A DNA stretch of 64,000 bases from Pseudohongiella sp. (GCA_030651695.1 JAUSCD010000031.1:62001-126000), one strand, 5' to 3'; positions 44,252 through 53,409 are shown, counted from the stretch's first letter. The notes: generated by a model from the letters alone, not told the origin. Numbers and translations are program-made.

Positions 44252-45117
44252 ATCGCAGTAGCGGCGATGGCTGCATGGCCAACCGCGACAGAGATCTGGT
44301 TCAGTGCACTGACCACGTCGCCAATGGCGTAGAGCCCGTCGATTGAGGTCATCTGATCCGCACTCACCACAAGTTCGTTCTTAGTGTCCACGCTCGCACC
44401 CAGCGCGGTGGCCAGCGTCGCCTGCGAACGACTGCCCAGCACCGGGTAGACGGTATCAAAGTGGTGGTGCTTACCGTTCTCTTCTGCGAAGACACAGCGC
44501 GTGCCGTCGAACAGCAGATCCCGGGGCCTCGTCATCAAAGTAATATTCAGGTCTTCTGCACTTTGGCGTAGCTGTGCATCAACTGCCACGTCATCACTTT
44601 GGACCAACGTCACCGTCGCCGAATAAGTCCGCATGAACCGCGCATGTTCAAACGCTGACCGAAGCGGGCCATACACCGCGAGGTTGTTGTCGCTGGCCTC
44701 ATAGCCATCACATATGGCACACAGGCGTATCGCCCCGCAAGCGACCGCCTCTTCCATCCAGGGCTGCGGCGGCAGTGCGTCTTTGATTCCGGTCGCCAGC
44801 AGTACTGTACGTCCGTGGTGTCGCTCCCCCTCAGTGTCGGTCACCTGGAAACCGCCGCGCACGGGCAGCATCTGCGACGCCGTGGCCCGGATCACTCTGG
44901 TGCCATACTCAACTGCCTGAGTGTGCAGGCGCGACAGCAATTCATCGCCGCTGAGCCCGCCCGGAAACCCCGGACAGTTGTGTGTTCGGGGTATCCAGCG
45001 TGCACGGCTGTTGCCGGCATCGAGCACCGTTACGTTGCGGTGAAACCGGTGCAAGTACAGCGCCGCGGTCATACCACCCGGACCCGCACCAATGACAATA
45101 CAGTCCTTGAATTCCAT
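44182..45117 (-). CDS. Thioredoxin-reductase-like FAD oxidoreductase
   Basis: About 311 residues. FAD-binding 'CIVIGAGPGGMTAALYLHRF', the redox-active disulfide candidate 'LCAICDGYEA' (CxxC), and the C-terminal FAD motif 'TSIDGLYAIGDVVSALNQISVAVGHAAIAATAIHN'. The NADPH-binding GxGxxA motif in 'LAVYGPLRSAFEHARF' is weak, so it may use a different donor than NADPH. I start at the ATG at 45117; an ATG at 45126 is equally possible and the frame opens at 45225. The C-terminal ~20 residues are basic and overlap the DUF4166 gene. Confidence 0.82.
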   Translation of the reverse strand: MEFKDCIVIGAGPGGMTAALYLHRFHRNVTVLDAGNSRARWIPRTHNCPGFPGGLSGDELLSRLHTQAVEYGTRVIRATASQMLPVRGGFQVTDTEGERHHGRTVLLATGIKDALPPQPWMEEAVACGAIRLCAICDGYEASDNNLAVYGPLRSAFEHARFMRTYSATVTLVQSDDVAVDAQLRQSAEDLNITLMTRPRDLLFDGTRCVFAEENGKHHHFDTVYPVLGSRSQATLATALGASVDTKNELVVSADQMTSIDGLYAIGDVVSALNQISVAVGHAAIAATAIHNVLPQNPRSPGSACSKRNMPL

Positions 45118-45330
45118 ACCGGCCATGTTGAAGAACGAAACATAAGTGCGTCTGTGCGGTGTCACTCGGAGGCCACCCCGGGCGGCGAGCCGGACTTGCA
45201 TCCTGATTGCGCTGGACGCGCGCACCGGCAGCGAGTGCTGGCGTCACGACCCCATTATTGCTCATGCCGCCGGCGGCGAAACCATTGATTTGCGTAGCGG
45301 GGAAACACTTATTGGATCAGTAACAAATAA

Positions 45331-45415
45331 TGGTGCGGACGGAGAGACTCGAACTCTCACACCTTGCGGCGCTGGAACCTAAATCCAGTGTGTCTACCAA
45401 TTCCACCACGTCCGC
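45331..45415 (-). tRNA. tRNA-Leu (anticodon UAG)
   Basis: On the minus strand the acceptor stem GCGGACG (45415-45409) pairs with CGTCCGC, followed by discriminator A and encoded CCA (45333-45331). The anticodon loop TTTAGGT gives anticodon UAG, and the long variable arm and GTTCGAGTC T-loop are typical of Leu tRNAs. Confidence 0.95.
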
Positions 45416-45459
45416 CTGAAGAGCCGATCCCGACGTCAGCAGTCTGGATGGAACAGGAT

Positions 45460-45498
45460 AAGGCCGCGCATTATAGACAGTGCGCGGCCTTCTGTCAG
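45460..45498 (-). promoter_or_regulatory. tRNA-Leu promoter with perfect -10 inside a long hairpin
   Basis: On the minus strand CTGACA (45498-45493) lies 17 bases before TATAAT (45475-45470), and the sequence after it is GCGCGGCC, a GC-rich discriminator as in stringently controlled stable-RNA promoters. The same segment forms an 11-base stem, AAGGCCGCGCA (45460-45470) with TGCGCGGCCTT (45481-45491), which could also terminate the upstream coiled-coil gene. Confidence 0.75.
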
Positions 45499-45519
45499 TC
45501 ACGATTTTTATGACCGGGA

Positions 45520-46302
45520 TCAGTTGCTGGCGGCAACCGCTTCTATTTGTTGCTGCAGACGGAACATCGCCTGATTCATCTGCATACGGTAGGCATCAAT
45601 CGCTTCAACCGCTTCTTCTACACGGATCAGGCGATCGCTCAAGCCGCCCGAGGTGGTGCCGGCTGTGCTGATTTCAGCCCGCAGATTTACCAGATCCTGG
45701 GCGACGCTTTGCATACTCTGCACCTGACCATTCAGAGCAGTGAGCTGCTGAACCAGTTGTTGCGACTCGGCCCTCACAGAAGCTACATCACGACGGGCAT
45801 CCTCGGCCAGGTTGGTGGTCTGCACCAAACGGACATTGGTTTCCTCCACTGTTGTCAGGTTCTCCTGAGACCGGGTCTCTACAACGGCAACTCTGCCCGT
45901 GAGATCAGTCACCGCCCGGTTGGCGGCATTACGCGCAGCCCAGAGTTTGTCGATTTCCGAAAAATTGAAATCCACCCGTTCGATGATATTGCCCATGGTT
46001 TCTTCGGCAGAATCTCCTACCAGCGAGAGACGGCCCTCGAGGTCTGCAATACGTCGATTGGATAATTCAAGTTGACGCAATGTCTCTTCATGCAGCGTAT
46101 ACCCGTAATAGGCGGCACCACCCAACGCGAAGGTCAGAACAGTCAGCATGATGCGCACAGGCCAGGTACTGACCTTGACCATTTCGGCGTAACTCACCGG
46201 CTTCACCAGATCGGGCTGTTTGCGGGCATGCCGGCGCGAATCCACATCATCTCTGGACGGCACCATTGAGGGAATATTGTCAAAATCGTCGTTGTCTCTC
46301 AT
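45520..46302 (-). CDS. Single-pass membrane coiled-coil protein of unknown function
   Basis: 260 residues, family not recognised. A charged cytoplasmic N-terminus of about 50 residues, one membrane helix ('IMLTVLTFALGGAAYYGYTL'), then about 190 residues of nearly uninterrupted helical heptads (for example 'RQLELSNRRIADLEGRLSLV' and 'VVETRSQENLTTVEETNVRL'), predicted to be periplasmic coiled coil. No enzymatic motif. It lies between the tRNA-Leu gene and sodB with its own promoter region. A structural or envelope-linking role is possible but not shown. Confidence 0.7.
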   Translation of the reverse strand: MRDNDDFDNIPSMVPSRDDVDSRRHARKQPDLVKPVSYAEMVKVSTWPVRIMLTVLTFALGGAAYYGYTLHEETLRQLELSNRRIADLEGRLSLVGDSAEETMGNIIERVDFNFSEIDKLWAARNAANRAVTDLTGRVAVVETRSQENLTTVEETNVRLVQTTNLAEDARRDVASVRAESQQLVQQLTALNGQVQSMQSVAQDLVNLRAEISTAGTTSGGLSDRLIRVEEAVEAIDAYRMQMNQAMFRLQQQIEAVAASN

Positions 46303-46579
46303 TGTTACTATCCTCAGGTCTGGTCAGTCTCTAACGCCTGGCGGGGACTGTTACCCGGCACAAATAATCACTAATACAAAGCTTTATCCGGATGAAGCTC
46401 TTGCAGTAAGCCGTATCCCTTGAATTGCCGGCTATTGTAGACGGTTTACAGTGCCGCGGGCAAAGCCTGCAAGCGGGCACCTGCCTTGAATCACCTTGTA
46501 ATGTGCATTATGCTCATCAACCCACATTGAATGTGGTCGCCAGACGGGTGACACCATCAACAGACATTCCGAGGACTGT

Positions 46580-47164
46580 ATGAAATTAGAACTGCCAGAA
46601 TTACCTTATGCTGCCAATGCACTGGAACCGCACATGTCTGCGGAGACCTTCAGCTTTCACCATGGCAAACACCACAATGCATACGTGGTCAAAGGCAATG
46701 AGCTGCTGGCCGATGCAGGTATCGACGCCGACAATCTGGAAGATCTGGTCAAGGCCAGCGCTAAAGTTGGCGGCCCTCTCTTCAACAACGTGGCTCAGGT
46801 TTACAACCACAACTTCTTCTGGAAGAGCATGAAGCCTAACGGCGGTGGCGCTCCTACAGGCGCGATCGCAGCTAAAATTGATGCCGATTTCGGCAGCTAC
46901 GATAACTTCAAAAAAGAGTTTGTTAACGGCGGCATTGGTCAGTTCGGCAGCGGCTGGGTATGGTTGGTGCTTGATAGCGGCAAGCTGAAAGTTGTTAAGA
47001 CGCCTAACGCAGAGACACCTCTGACTACCGGCGCCACACCTGTGCTGGTGTGTGATGTGTGGGAACATGCGTACTACATTGATTACCAGAACCGTCGCCC
47101 CGACTTCCTGGCGAGCTTCCTGGACAATCTGGCTAACTGGGATTTTGCCAACCAGAACATCTAA
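46580..47164 (+). CDS. sodB: Iron superoxide dismutase
   Basis: 194 residues, typical of SodB. The metal ligands are recognised in 'FSFHHGKHHNAYV', 'VYNHNFFW' and 'CDVWEHAYYIDYQNRRPDF', and the residues 'GGGAPTG' and 'FGSGWVWLV' are characteristic of the Fe form rather than the Mn form. Cytoplasmic. It is monocistronic and ends in a strong bidirectional terminator shared with the convergent phosphoesterase gene. Confidence 0.95.
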   Translation: MKLELPELPYAANALEPHMSAETFSFHHGKHHNAYVVKGNELLADAGIDADNLEDLVKASAKVGGPLFNNVAQVYNHNFFWKSMKPNGGGAPTGAIAAKIDADFGSYDNFKKEFVNGGIGQFGSGWVWLVLDSGKLKVVKTPNAETPLTTGATPVLVCDVWEHAYYIDYQNRRPDFLASFLDNLANWDFANQNI

Positions 47165-47171
47165 AAAAGAA

Positions 47172-47218
47172 AAAAAGGGGGACGGTGGAGCAAGCTCCTC
47201 CGTCCCCCTTTTTTTTTA
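47172..47218. terminator. Bidirectional Rho-independent terminator
   Basis: GGGGGACGG (47177-47185) pairs with CCGTCCCCC (47200-47208) and an inner GGAG/CTCC extends the stem. Flanked by an A-run on the left and nine T's on the right, it ends sodB on the plus strand and the phosphoesterase on the minus strand. Confidence 0.93.
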
Positions 47219-48610
47219 CAGACCAATATGACTGCTGCCACCCCAACAGCTTGATCCGGTTCGCTCTTCCGGGTTGCCGCAGAGACGATCGGGCGTATCA
47301 GGCCGACGATCTACTACCCGTTTGCTTTTATCGGCCAATCTTTCTATATCAAACGCATCATAGAGCTCGCCAGTTGCCGTGCGCGCCTCATACACCACCC
47401 GACTTTCAGAAAACTGGATGATCTGGAACAACTGAGTATCTTCCGCCAGTCTGTCCATAGTCTCTGGCGCAGACTCGCCAATCATGTACATCTTGGGGCC
47501 TGACACCGACACAACATACATAGGACCCGCGCCTCCAAGCTGTCCGGAGGCGCCAGTTGCCACGTTCTCTCCGCGACCGTAGGTGTGATCATGCCCCTGT
47601 AAAACCAGATCCACATTAAACTCGTCAAAAAGCGGCTGCCAGCTCTCACGCAAGCGGGGATTATCTCTGCCCAGGGACACCGAGAACATGGGGTGGTGGT
47701 AAGTCACCACAGTCCAGTTATTGGGATTATTGCCAAGCACCCCTCGCAGCCAACTGGTCTGGATCTGCATCATGGCCGCATCCTGCAGCGCCTGTTGTGA
47801 ATCCAGTGAGATGTACCTGACGCCTTGATAATCCATGAAGTACACGGTGCTGCCAAGCTCTGCAGGTCCATTGGAAGGCATGGCAAAATGTACCGGCCAC
47901 TGCGGCACAAGTTTGCGTGGTCCCGAAGGCTGCGCCAGATATTCATGATTGCCGGGCGTAGCCACGGTGGTGACCATGCTGTTGATAAAACTTCCGGCAT
48001 CAAACCATTCACCCCACTCATCATCATGGTTGGCATCGCTGCTGGAGTTGACCAGATCACCTGCGTGCACCATCACCTGAGCCCGGGGCGCTGTGCTGAA
48101 TGCTTCGCGGATTACCCGTGAAAAATGCGCCTTGACGGCGTTCTGCGCATCTCCGAAGTAGATCGCAGTGTGAGGTTCGAATCCTGACTTGGCGGTGCGA
48201 AAGTGAAACCATTCACTCCATGTATTGTCACCACGCACGCGATAGGCGTACAGCGTGTCCGGCTCGAGGTTGTTGAATGTCACATGATGGTGATGCGCCA
48301 GCCCATTACCTGCCTCCAGTACTTGTGTGCGGCCGGGGATTGTTTCTGCTGTCAGGTGCAATGCCGGTGTATCGGTTGCTTTACTGATTTGCGCAAGAGC
48401 TTCGGTCACGGAGCCGCGGGTGCGCCAGTTGACTGTCTGATTGCGCGCAGGGTCTTCAGTCGCTGTCAGCACAATCCGGTCAGGAAACGCAGTAGCCGCA
48501 TACTTGATCTCACCAACAGGCACGAGCGTGTTTTGCGCCGCCGCATTAAACGAGGTCAAAAACAGAGGCAAGAAAATCGAAAATACAATATAACGAGCTT
48601 TAGTGACCAT
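47216..48610 (-). CDS. Secreted purple-acid-phosphatase-like metallophosphoesterase
   Basis: 464 residues. Signal peptide 'IVFSIFLPLFLTSFNAAAQ', an N-terminal fibronectin-III-like domain ('LTATEDPARNQTVNWRTRG' to 'YAYRVRGDNTWSEWFHFRT'), and a calcineurin-like phosphoesterase domain with all metal motifs: 'YFGDAQN', 'VHAGDLVN', 'PGNHEY', 'TYHHPMF' and 'LQGHDHTYGRGE'. This is the layout of purple-acid phosphatases, suggesting periplasmic or extracellular phosphate release. The ATG at 48610 is preferred over the open frame to 48682 because it starts at the signal peptide. Confidence 0.88.
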   Translation of the reverse strand: MVTKARYIVFSIFLPLFLTSFNAAAQNTLVPVGEIKYAATAFPDRIVLTATEDPARNQTVNWRTRGSVTEALAQISKATDTPALHLTAETIPGRTQVLEAGNGLAHHHHVTFNNLEPDTLYAYRVRGDNTWSEWFHFRTAKSGFEPHTAIYFGDAQNAVKAHFSRVIREAFSTAPRAQVMVHAGDLVNSSSDANHDDEWGEWFDAGSFINSMVTTVATPGNHEYLAQPSGPRKLVPQWPVHFAMPSNGPAELGSTVYFMDYQGVRYISLDSQQALQDAAMMQIQTSWLRGVLGNNPNNWTVVTYHHPMFSVSLGRDNPRLRESWQPLFDEFNVDLVLQGHDHTYGRGENVATGASGQLGGAGPMYVVSVSGPKMYMIGESAPETMDRLAEDTQLFQIIQFSESRVVYEARTATGELYDAFDIERLADKSKRVVDRRPDTPDRLCGNPEERTGSSCWGGSSHIGL

Positions 48611-48711
48611 AACAGGAGTCCCCAGTAAACAGATGCAAGCCAAATGACTGTCATCAAGCTTACTGGCGCAAAGTGACAACACTGCAACAGCCTGAAAAAA
48701 TTAATTGCGAA

Positions 48712-49704
48712 TCAGAAAGAACTGGCTGAGGCACCCGAGGCCAGAAGAAAATACAACTTGCTGATTGCAGCCTCGGTGGTGAGATCGCGGCCGCTGATTG
48801 CGCCGACACCCGCCAGTCCGCTGCCAGAAGCGTAACGCTCGAATGTGACCACACCGTCAAGCGGCTGTGACACAACCACGACCATCACTCCGCTGGCCAC
48901 AGCCTGCCGTACAGCATCCAGAAACTGAGGATCGCGTGTAGGACCATTGCCCGATCCGTATGCCTCCAGAACCAGCGCCCTGAGTCCCGGGCTGGCGCAC
49001 ACTGCACGAAACATAGAAGCGCTGATTCCCGGATGAAGCCGCAGTAGTGCCACCGCGTTGTCTTCCGGCAACTGCAGACGCACATCAAGGTCCGGGTGCT
49101 CCGGCGCCCTGGTGTGCAAAGAGCTGAAAAACTGTATGTCGATACCTATGCTGCCCAACAACGGAAACCGCGGCGAATCAAAGGCATCATAGGCATTGGC
49201 AGATATTTTGGTCACACGGTTTCCACGCATGATCCTGGAGCCAAATACCACACAAACCTGAGCCATCGACACAGGCATGGTGGCAGCCACCTCAATGGCG
49301 GATATCAGGTTGCTGCGGGCGTCACTGCGAGGGAAGCCAAATGGCAGCTGCGCGCCGGTCAATACAACAGGCTTGCCGTGCCGGCGGAGAAAATAGCACA
49401 AGGCCGAGCTGGTATAAGCCAGCGTGTCGGTGCCATGCAAGACGACAAAACCATCGTAGTCGTCGTAACGCATTTCAATATCTGCTGCTATCTTCAGCCA
49501 GATTTCAGGTGTCATGTCGGAGCTGTCTATCAGAGGCTCGTAGCTGAGCGTCTGCAGCTGCGGCGGATTCTCATGAAAAGCGGGCCCCAGCTCAATCAGC
49601 TGCGTGATCTCGGCCATCAGATCTGCAGCCGGTGCCAGACCATTGACCGTCTGTTTCATGCCGATAGTGCCACCGGTATAGATAATCAGTATTCTTTTGG
49701 GCAT
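48712..49704 (-). CDS. ansA: Type I L-asparaginase
   Basis: 330 residues. It hydrolyses asparagine to aspartate and ammonia. The N-terminal nucleophile motif 'YTGGTIGM' and the second Thr motif 'GFVVLHGTDTLAYT' are present, with 'GAQLPFGFPRSDARSNL' and a Lys in 'RVTKISANAYDAF'. No signal peptide, so the cytoplasmic type I enzyme (AnsA) rather than periplasmic type II. Monocistronic. Confidence 0.92.
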   Translation of the reverse strand: MPKRILIIYTGGTIGMKQTVNGLAPAADLMAEITQLIELGPAFHENPPQLQTLSYEPLIDSSDMTPEIWLKIAADIEMRYDDYDGFVVLHGTDTLAYTSSALCYFLRRHGKPVVLTGAQLPFGFPRSDARSNLISAIEVAATMPVSMAQVCVVFGSRIMRGNRVTKISANAYDAFDSPRFPLLGSIGIDIQFFSSLHTRAPEHPDLDVRLQLPEDNAVALLRLHPGISASMFRAVCASPGLRALVLEAYGSGNGPTRDPQFLDAVRQAVASGVMVVVVSQPLDGVVTFERYASGSGLAGVGAISGRDLTTEAAISKLYFLLASGASASSF

Positions 49705-49743
49705 GTCACTCTCTGTCAGATGTTGGCCATTTCACCGGTGACG

Positions 49744-50469
49744 CTACACCTTGGGCAAACTGATCACAATCTCATTTTGTCTGTGCTCGGTCACCATGCC
49801 CGCTGGATCAACGTTCGCTGGCAATACAATGGTGCGGCTGAACTGGCTGCTACCCTGACGCCGGCTGCTCATGCCATTTTGACTGTATTGCTCCTGCCAG
49901 CTGATTGTGCCTGACACTGTCAGTCTGTCTTCCTGCACATCCGTACTCAGCTCAAACTCCTGACCTTCCTGAACAGGAATCACCAGCTCGAGAACATCGT
50001 CAGTCTCACGCAGATTGATAGCCGGTTGATTCATGCCCAGACTTGCAAACGGATGAGATCCGAACAGGGAGCTACCCGGAGCAACACTCAGCCCCGGCAT
50101 TCCGGAGATGGCAGGCGATGCGCTGCCAAACACACTGCTCATCATGGCATCCATCTGTTGCCGTATCAGCTCCATCTGCTGAAACGGATCGGCAGATGGA
50201 ACTGACGATGCCCCAGAGCCGGGTGCTGAAGATGGGCTTGCAGCAGATATCCCCGGCACAGAACGACCATCTGCGTCAGACTCAGCAAACAGCGAATATA
50301 CGCGTGAATCGTCAGTCCCTGCCGTCAGATCTGCAATCTGCCTCTGCAACTGCCAAGTGTACGCTGCGAGACCAAGAAACAGGATCAACCCGGTAACGCT
50401 GACAATAATGATGGCAGCGCGCACTTTGCGGTCATGTGAAGACGTCTTGTTGAAGTCGGATGTATGCAT
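49744..50469 (-). CDS. Membrane-anchored Hsp20/alpha-crystallin-like protein
   Basis: 241 residues. One N-terminal membrane helix ('AAIIIVSVTGLILFLGLAAYTW'), a Ser/Pro/Gly/Met-rich linker of about 80 residues, and a C-terminal Hsp20 domain: 'AINLRETDDVLELVIPVQEGQEFELSTDVQEDRLTVSGTI' with 'RTIVLPANVDPAGMVTEHRQNEIVISLPKV', ending in the IxI-like 'ISLPKV'. Classic small heat-shock proteins are soluble; this one would work at the inner-membrane surface, probably in the periplasm. Start at the ATG at 50469 behind GGGAGG; the frame runs 6 codons further. Confidence 0.82.
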   Translation of the reverse strand: MHTSDFNKTSSHDRKVRAAIIIVSVTGLILFLGLAAYTWQLQRQIADLTAGTDDSRVYSLFAESDADGRSVPGISAASPSSAPGSGASSVPSADPFQQMELIRQQMDAMMSSVFGSASPAISGMPGLSVAPGSSLFGSHPFASLGMNQPAINLRETDDVLELVIPVQEGQEFELSTDVQEDRLTVSGTISWQEQYSQNGMSSRRQGSSQFSRTIVLPANVDPAGMVTEHRQNEIVISLPKV

Positions 50470-50612
50470 TTTAACCTCCCTCGGCAATCACCCAAACCAG
50501 TTTTCCGGACATATAAACCATGGGGCTGACCGGCGGTTTTTCAAGCTTTCCTGCTAAAGCCTGCATAGAGATGGCCGATACTGAGTAGTGACCGAATCCG
50601 TTAGGAAAACAC

Positions 50613-51413
50613 ATGAACCCGTCAACCATTATCGGCATGCTGGCCAGCATTATGCTGCTGGGCAGCGTGCTGTTTTTTACCGCTGAATCTGCGAGCGCAT
50701 TCGTAGAACCCGGCAGTATGATGATAGTTGTGACCGGCACAATAGCCGCCACCTTTATCAGCTACCCCATGAAAGAAGTGGTTAGAGTCGTCAAGCTGGT
50801 TGGACTGGTATTCCGCCGCGAAAACACCTATACACGCGATGACATCAAAGAACTGGTGCAAATGTCCCGCCTGTGGTTCCAGGGTAATATCAAAGATGTT
50901 GATGATGCTCTGGCGCGCACGAAAAACCCGTTTCTCCGCACTGGTATTCAGCTGGTCATTGCCAACACAGCCGAACAGGAAATAATTGATACACTGCGCT
51001 GGCGAATTGCCCGTCTGAAAGCGCGGGAACGCGCGGAAGCGCAGATTTTCCGTACCATGGCCAGCTATTCGGCAGCTTTTGGCATGATCGGAACACTGGT
51101 CGGCCTGGTTAATATGCTGTTCGTCATGGACTCTGGGAGTCTTGAAACCATCGGGCCTCAAATGGCGGTGGCCTTGCTCACGACCTTCTATGGCATTTTG
51201 CTGGGCAATATTTTGTTCAAACCGATTGCCGTTAAACTTGAGCGACGCACAGAAGAACGCCTGATCGCGATGAATATGGTGCTTGAAGGTGTTTCCATGA
51301 TGAGTAAACGACGACCGCCGTCATTTATTGAAGATACCTTAAAATCCTTTGCAGCACAGTTCGACGATGAAATCCGTGACGGTGGCATGCCGACCGTTAC
51401 GCGCAGAAAATAA
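50613..51413 (+). CDS. pomA: PomA/MotA-like flagellar stator subunit
   Basis: 266 residues, four membrane helices. 'STIIGMLASIMLLGSVL', 'VEPGSMMIVVTGTIAATFISYPMKEV', 'FRTMASYSAAFGMIGTLVGLVNMLF' and 'GPQMAVALLTTFYGILLGNILFKPIA' follow MotA/PomA. The large cytoplasmic loop lies between helices 2 and 3, as in stator proteins that contact the rotor. Followed 10 bases later by the partner gene. Sodium (Pom) or proton (Mot) use cannot be proved by eye; the family resemblance favours PomA. Confidence 0.85.
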   Translation: MNPSTIIGMLASIMLLGSVLFFTAESASAFVEPGSMMIVVTGTIAATFISYPMKEVVRVVKLVGLVFRRENTYTRDDIKELVQMSRLWFQGNIKDVDDALARTKNPFLRTGIQLVIANTAEQEIIDTLRWRIARLKARERAEAQIFRTMASYSAAFGMIGTLVGLVNMLFVMDSGSLETIGPQMAVALLTTFYGILLGNILFKPIAVKLERRTEERLIAMNMVLEGVSMMSKRRPPSFIEDTLKSFAAQFDDEIRDGGMPTVTRRK

Positions 51414-51423
51414 TCGGTGACCC

Positions 51424-52227
51424 GTGTCCACTAAATATGATGTAGAACTGATAGGCGACGAACCTCATTCTGATGACGGTGAGGGCGAGCCATGGATGAC
51501 CAGTTATCTGGACGTCATGACTCTGTTGTTCGCTTTTTTTGTGTTGTTGGTTTCCATGTCAGAAATCCGCACCGAGCGCGTTCCAATCATTACCGTTGAG
51601 GACTCCATGGGCTCACCCAGCGGCGCAGTGACTGTCACAGTTGCAGGCAGCGGGACTGGTACGGAAGGCGGGCTGCTGCCGGGTGGCATCGGTGTGCTGC
51701 CCGAATACAATGCCGTGTTACCGGGGCAGGATGGCGACGTGGCTACCACGGCGACAGGTGCCGGCAGCACAGAGCAACAGTCTGACGACTACAACGATCA
51801 ATATGGCGATCTCGAGAACAGCTTTAATGCACTCGCCTTGCAAGGTGTCGATGCAACACCAGGCACCGAAGGCCTGACGCTGCGCATCGCTGATAATCTG
51901 CTGTTTGCCAGCGGCCAGGCTGAACTGATGTATGAAGGCATGGTGCTGATCAGCCAGCTGACGGAAATTCTGCAGCAATTCCCGGGCGATGTTTCCGTGG
52001 AAGGGCATACCGACAATATCCCGATAAATACCGCGCGCTTTCCCTCCAACTGGGAGTTATCAAGTGCACGAGCGATATCGGTATTACTGTTTCTTGAACA
52101 GGAAGGTATTGCCGCTACGCGCATGCGGGCAATAGGTTATTCCGACACCCGCCCTTTGCAGTCGAATGAGACACCAGCAGGACGCTCCGGAAACCGGCGT
52201 GTTGAGCTGATACTGAGGGAGCGCTGA
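51424..52227 (+). CDS. pomB: PomB/MotB-like stator subunit with OmpA peptidoglycan-binding domain
   Basis: 267 residues. One membrane helix with the essential Asp in 'WMTSYLDVMTLLFAFFVLLVSMSEI', a Gly/Thr-rich linker of about 70 residues, and a C-terminal OmpA/MotB domain 'DNLLFASGQAELMYEGMVLISQL', 'VSVEGHTDNIPIN', 'WELSSARAISVLLFLEQEGI', 'GNRRVELILRER'. It anchors the stator to peptidoglycan. GTG start at 51424. Together with PomA it makes the ion channel of the motor. Confidence 0.88.
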   Translation: MSTKYDVELIGDEPHSDDGEGEPWMTSYLDVMTLLFAFFVLLVSMSEIRTERVPIITVEDSMGSPSGAVTVTVAGSGTGTEGGLLPGGIGVLPEYNAVLPGQDGDVATTATGAGSTEQQSDDYNDQYGDLENSFNALALQGVDATPGTEGLTLRIADNLLFASGQAELMYEGMVLISQLTEILQQFPGDVSVEGHTDNIPINTARFPSNWELSSARAISVLLFLEQEGIAATRMRAIGYSDTRPLQSNETPAGRSGNRRVELILRER

Positions 52228-52242
52228 GATTTTTGTGTCATA

Positions 52243-53409
52243 TCAGGCCGACAATGCCTGCGGAACCACGGCCTGTATCTGTGGTTTGTCGCTGTACATG
52301 CGTTGATCTGCCACTCTCAGCAAATCATCCACTGAATCCGCGTCCTGGGGCCAGATAGCCAAGCCCTGGCTGATTTCTATCGACAGCGAATGCCCCTTCA
52401 ATCGGGCAGGCCCATCGACGTGAGCCCTTAACCTGGCGGTTGCCGCCAGCGCTCCTGCTTCATCGGTGACATCACCGAGAATCAGCAAAAACTCATCGCC
52501 ACCCAGACGGCCCACATAATCAGCTTCACGCACAAAACCACGCAGACGGCGCGCGACTTCTGCCAGCAAAGCATCACCCATGGCGTGACCGTATGTGTCG
52601 TTGACATGTTTGAACTTGTTCAAATCCAGAATCATCACAGCAAACGGCTTTTGCTGACGTCTTGCTACAAAAAACTGGCGTTTGAGTGTTTCATCTATGC
52701 TGCGTCGGTTAGGCAAACCAGTCAGTACATCTTCGCTGGCAAGTTGCAGAACACTCTGATGGGACTTCAGATAACACGCAGCAATCAGCGCAAAACTCAG
52801 CCCAACCATGTACATCAGCACACCGATGTACAAGAACGCATTTGCATTGGAAAAGTCAGTATTGGCATCTGACAAGGCCTGCCATGCCACTACCCAGCGC
52901 GCAGAGAAGCCGATGGCCATGAGAAAAGAGAACAGACTGGCAAGAGCGTAAGTTCTCAGTTCATGAATATTTTTTGTGCGCCACACCATAATCAGTGCGC
53001 CAGCGATCAGCAACACCACTGCCGCTCCGTCGTGGTACATGTAACGGCGTACAGTGTTGTCCAGGTTCCACCAGGTCAGTAATCCGGCCAGTGGCAGCAA
53101 CAGAAAAACCAGTTTCCATCGATGAGCAGATTCGTAACCCCGAAAGCGCAGCATACCTTCGGTCAATACACACAACGCCATCAGTGAAAACATATTGGTC
53201 AGCCAGATGCTCATTGCGGCCGACACAATACCCAGCGACGAACCCAGACCAGCCAGAAACGCAAACAGGTTAAATGAAACGCCCAGCATCATCTGCAGCA
53301 CTCCCTGCAAATGACGATTGATGCGCCAGACTGTCAATAGCGCCAATACGCACACAATAGCAGTCAGCAAAATGCTCAGTCGCAAGGTAGTCATATCGAT
53401 CACGTTCAC
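52243..53409 (-). CDS. Membrane-bound diguanylate cyclase (GGDEF)
   Basis: 388 residues. Seven or so membrane helices in the first ~215 residues, then a full GGDEF domain: 'ASEDVLTGLPNRRSIDETL', 'AVMILDLNKFKHVNDTYGHAMGDALLAEVARRLR', active site 'GRLGGDEFLLILGD'. An inhibitory I-site RxxD ('READ') lies five residues before GGDEF, so it should make cyclic-di-GMP and be product-inhibited. Convergent with the stator operon, linking local motility and second-messenger functions at least by position. The membrane part is an unnamed sensor. Confidence 0.9.
   Translation of the reverse strand: MNVIDMTTLRLSILLTAIVCVLALLTVWRINRHLQGVLQMMLGVSFNLFAFLAGLGSSLGIVSAAMSIWLTNMFSLMALCVLTEGMLRFRGYESAHRWKLVFLLLPLAGLLTWWNLDNTVRRYMYHDGAAVVLLIAGALIMVWRTKNIHELRTYALASLFSFLMAIGFSARWVVAWQALSDANTDFSNANAFLYIGVLMYMVGLSFALIAACYLKSHQSVLQLASEDVLTGLPNRRSIDETLKRQFFVARRQQKPFAVMILDLNKFKHVNDTYGHAMGDALLAEVARRLRGFVREADYVGRLGGDEFLLILGDVTDEAGALAATARLRAHVDGPARLKGHSLSIEISQGLAIWPQDADSVDDLLRVADQRMYSDKPQIQAVVPQALSA

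Noticed and set aside
41640-45415. Genomic island bounded by a repeat of the tRNA-Leu 3' end
   Set aside because: I looked for a second copy of the tRNA 3' end near 41640-41820 and found none, and there is no integrase.
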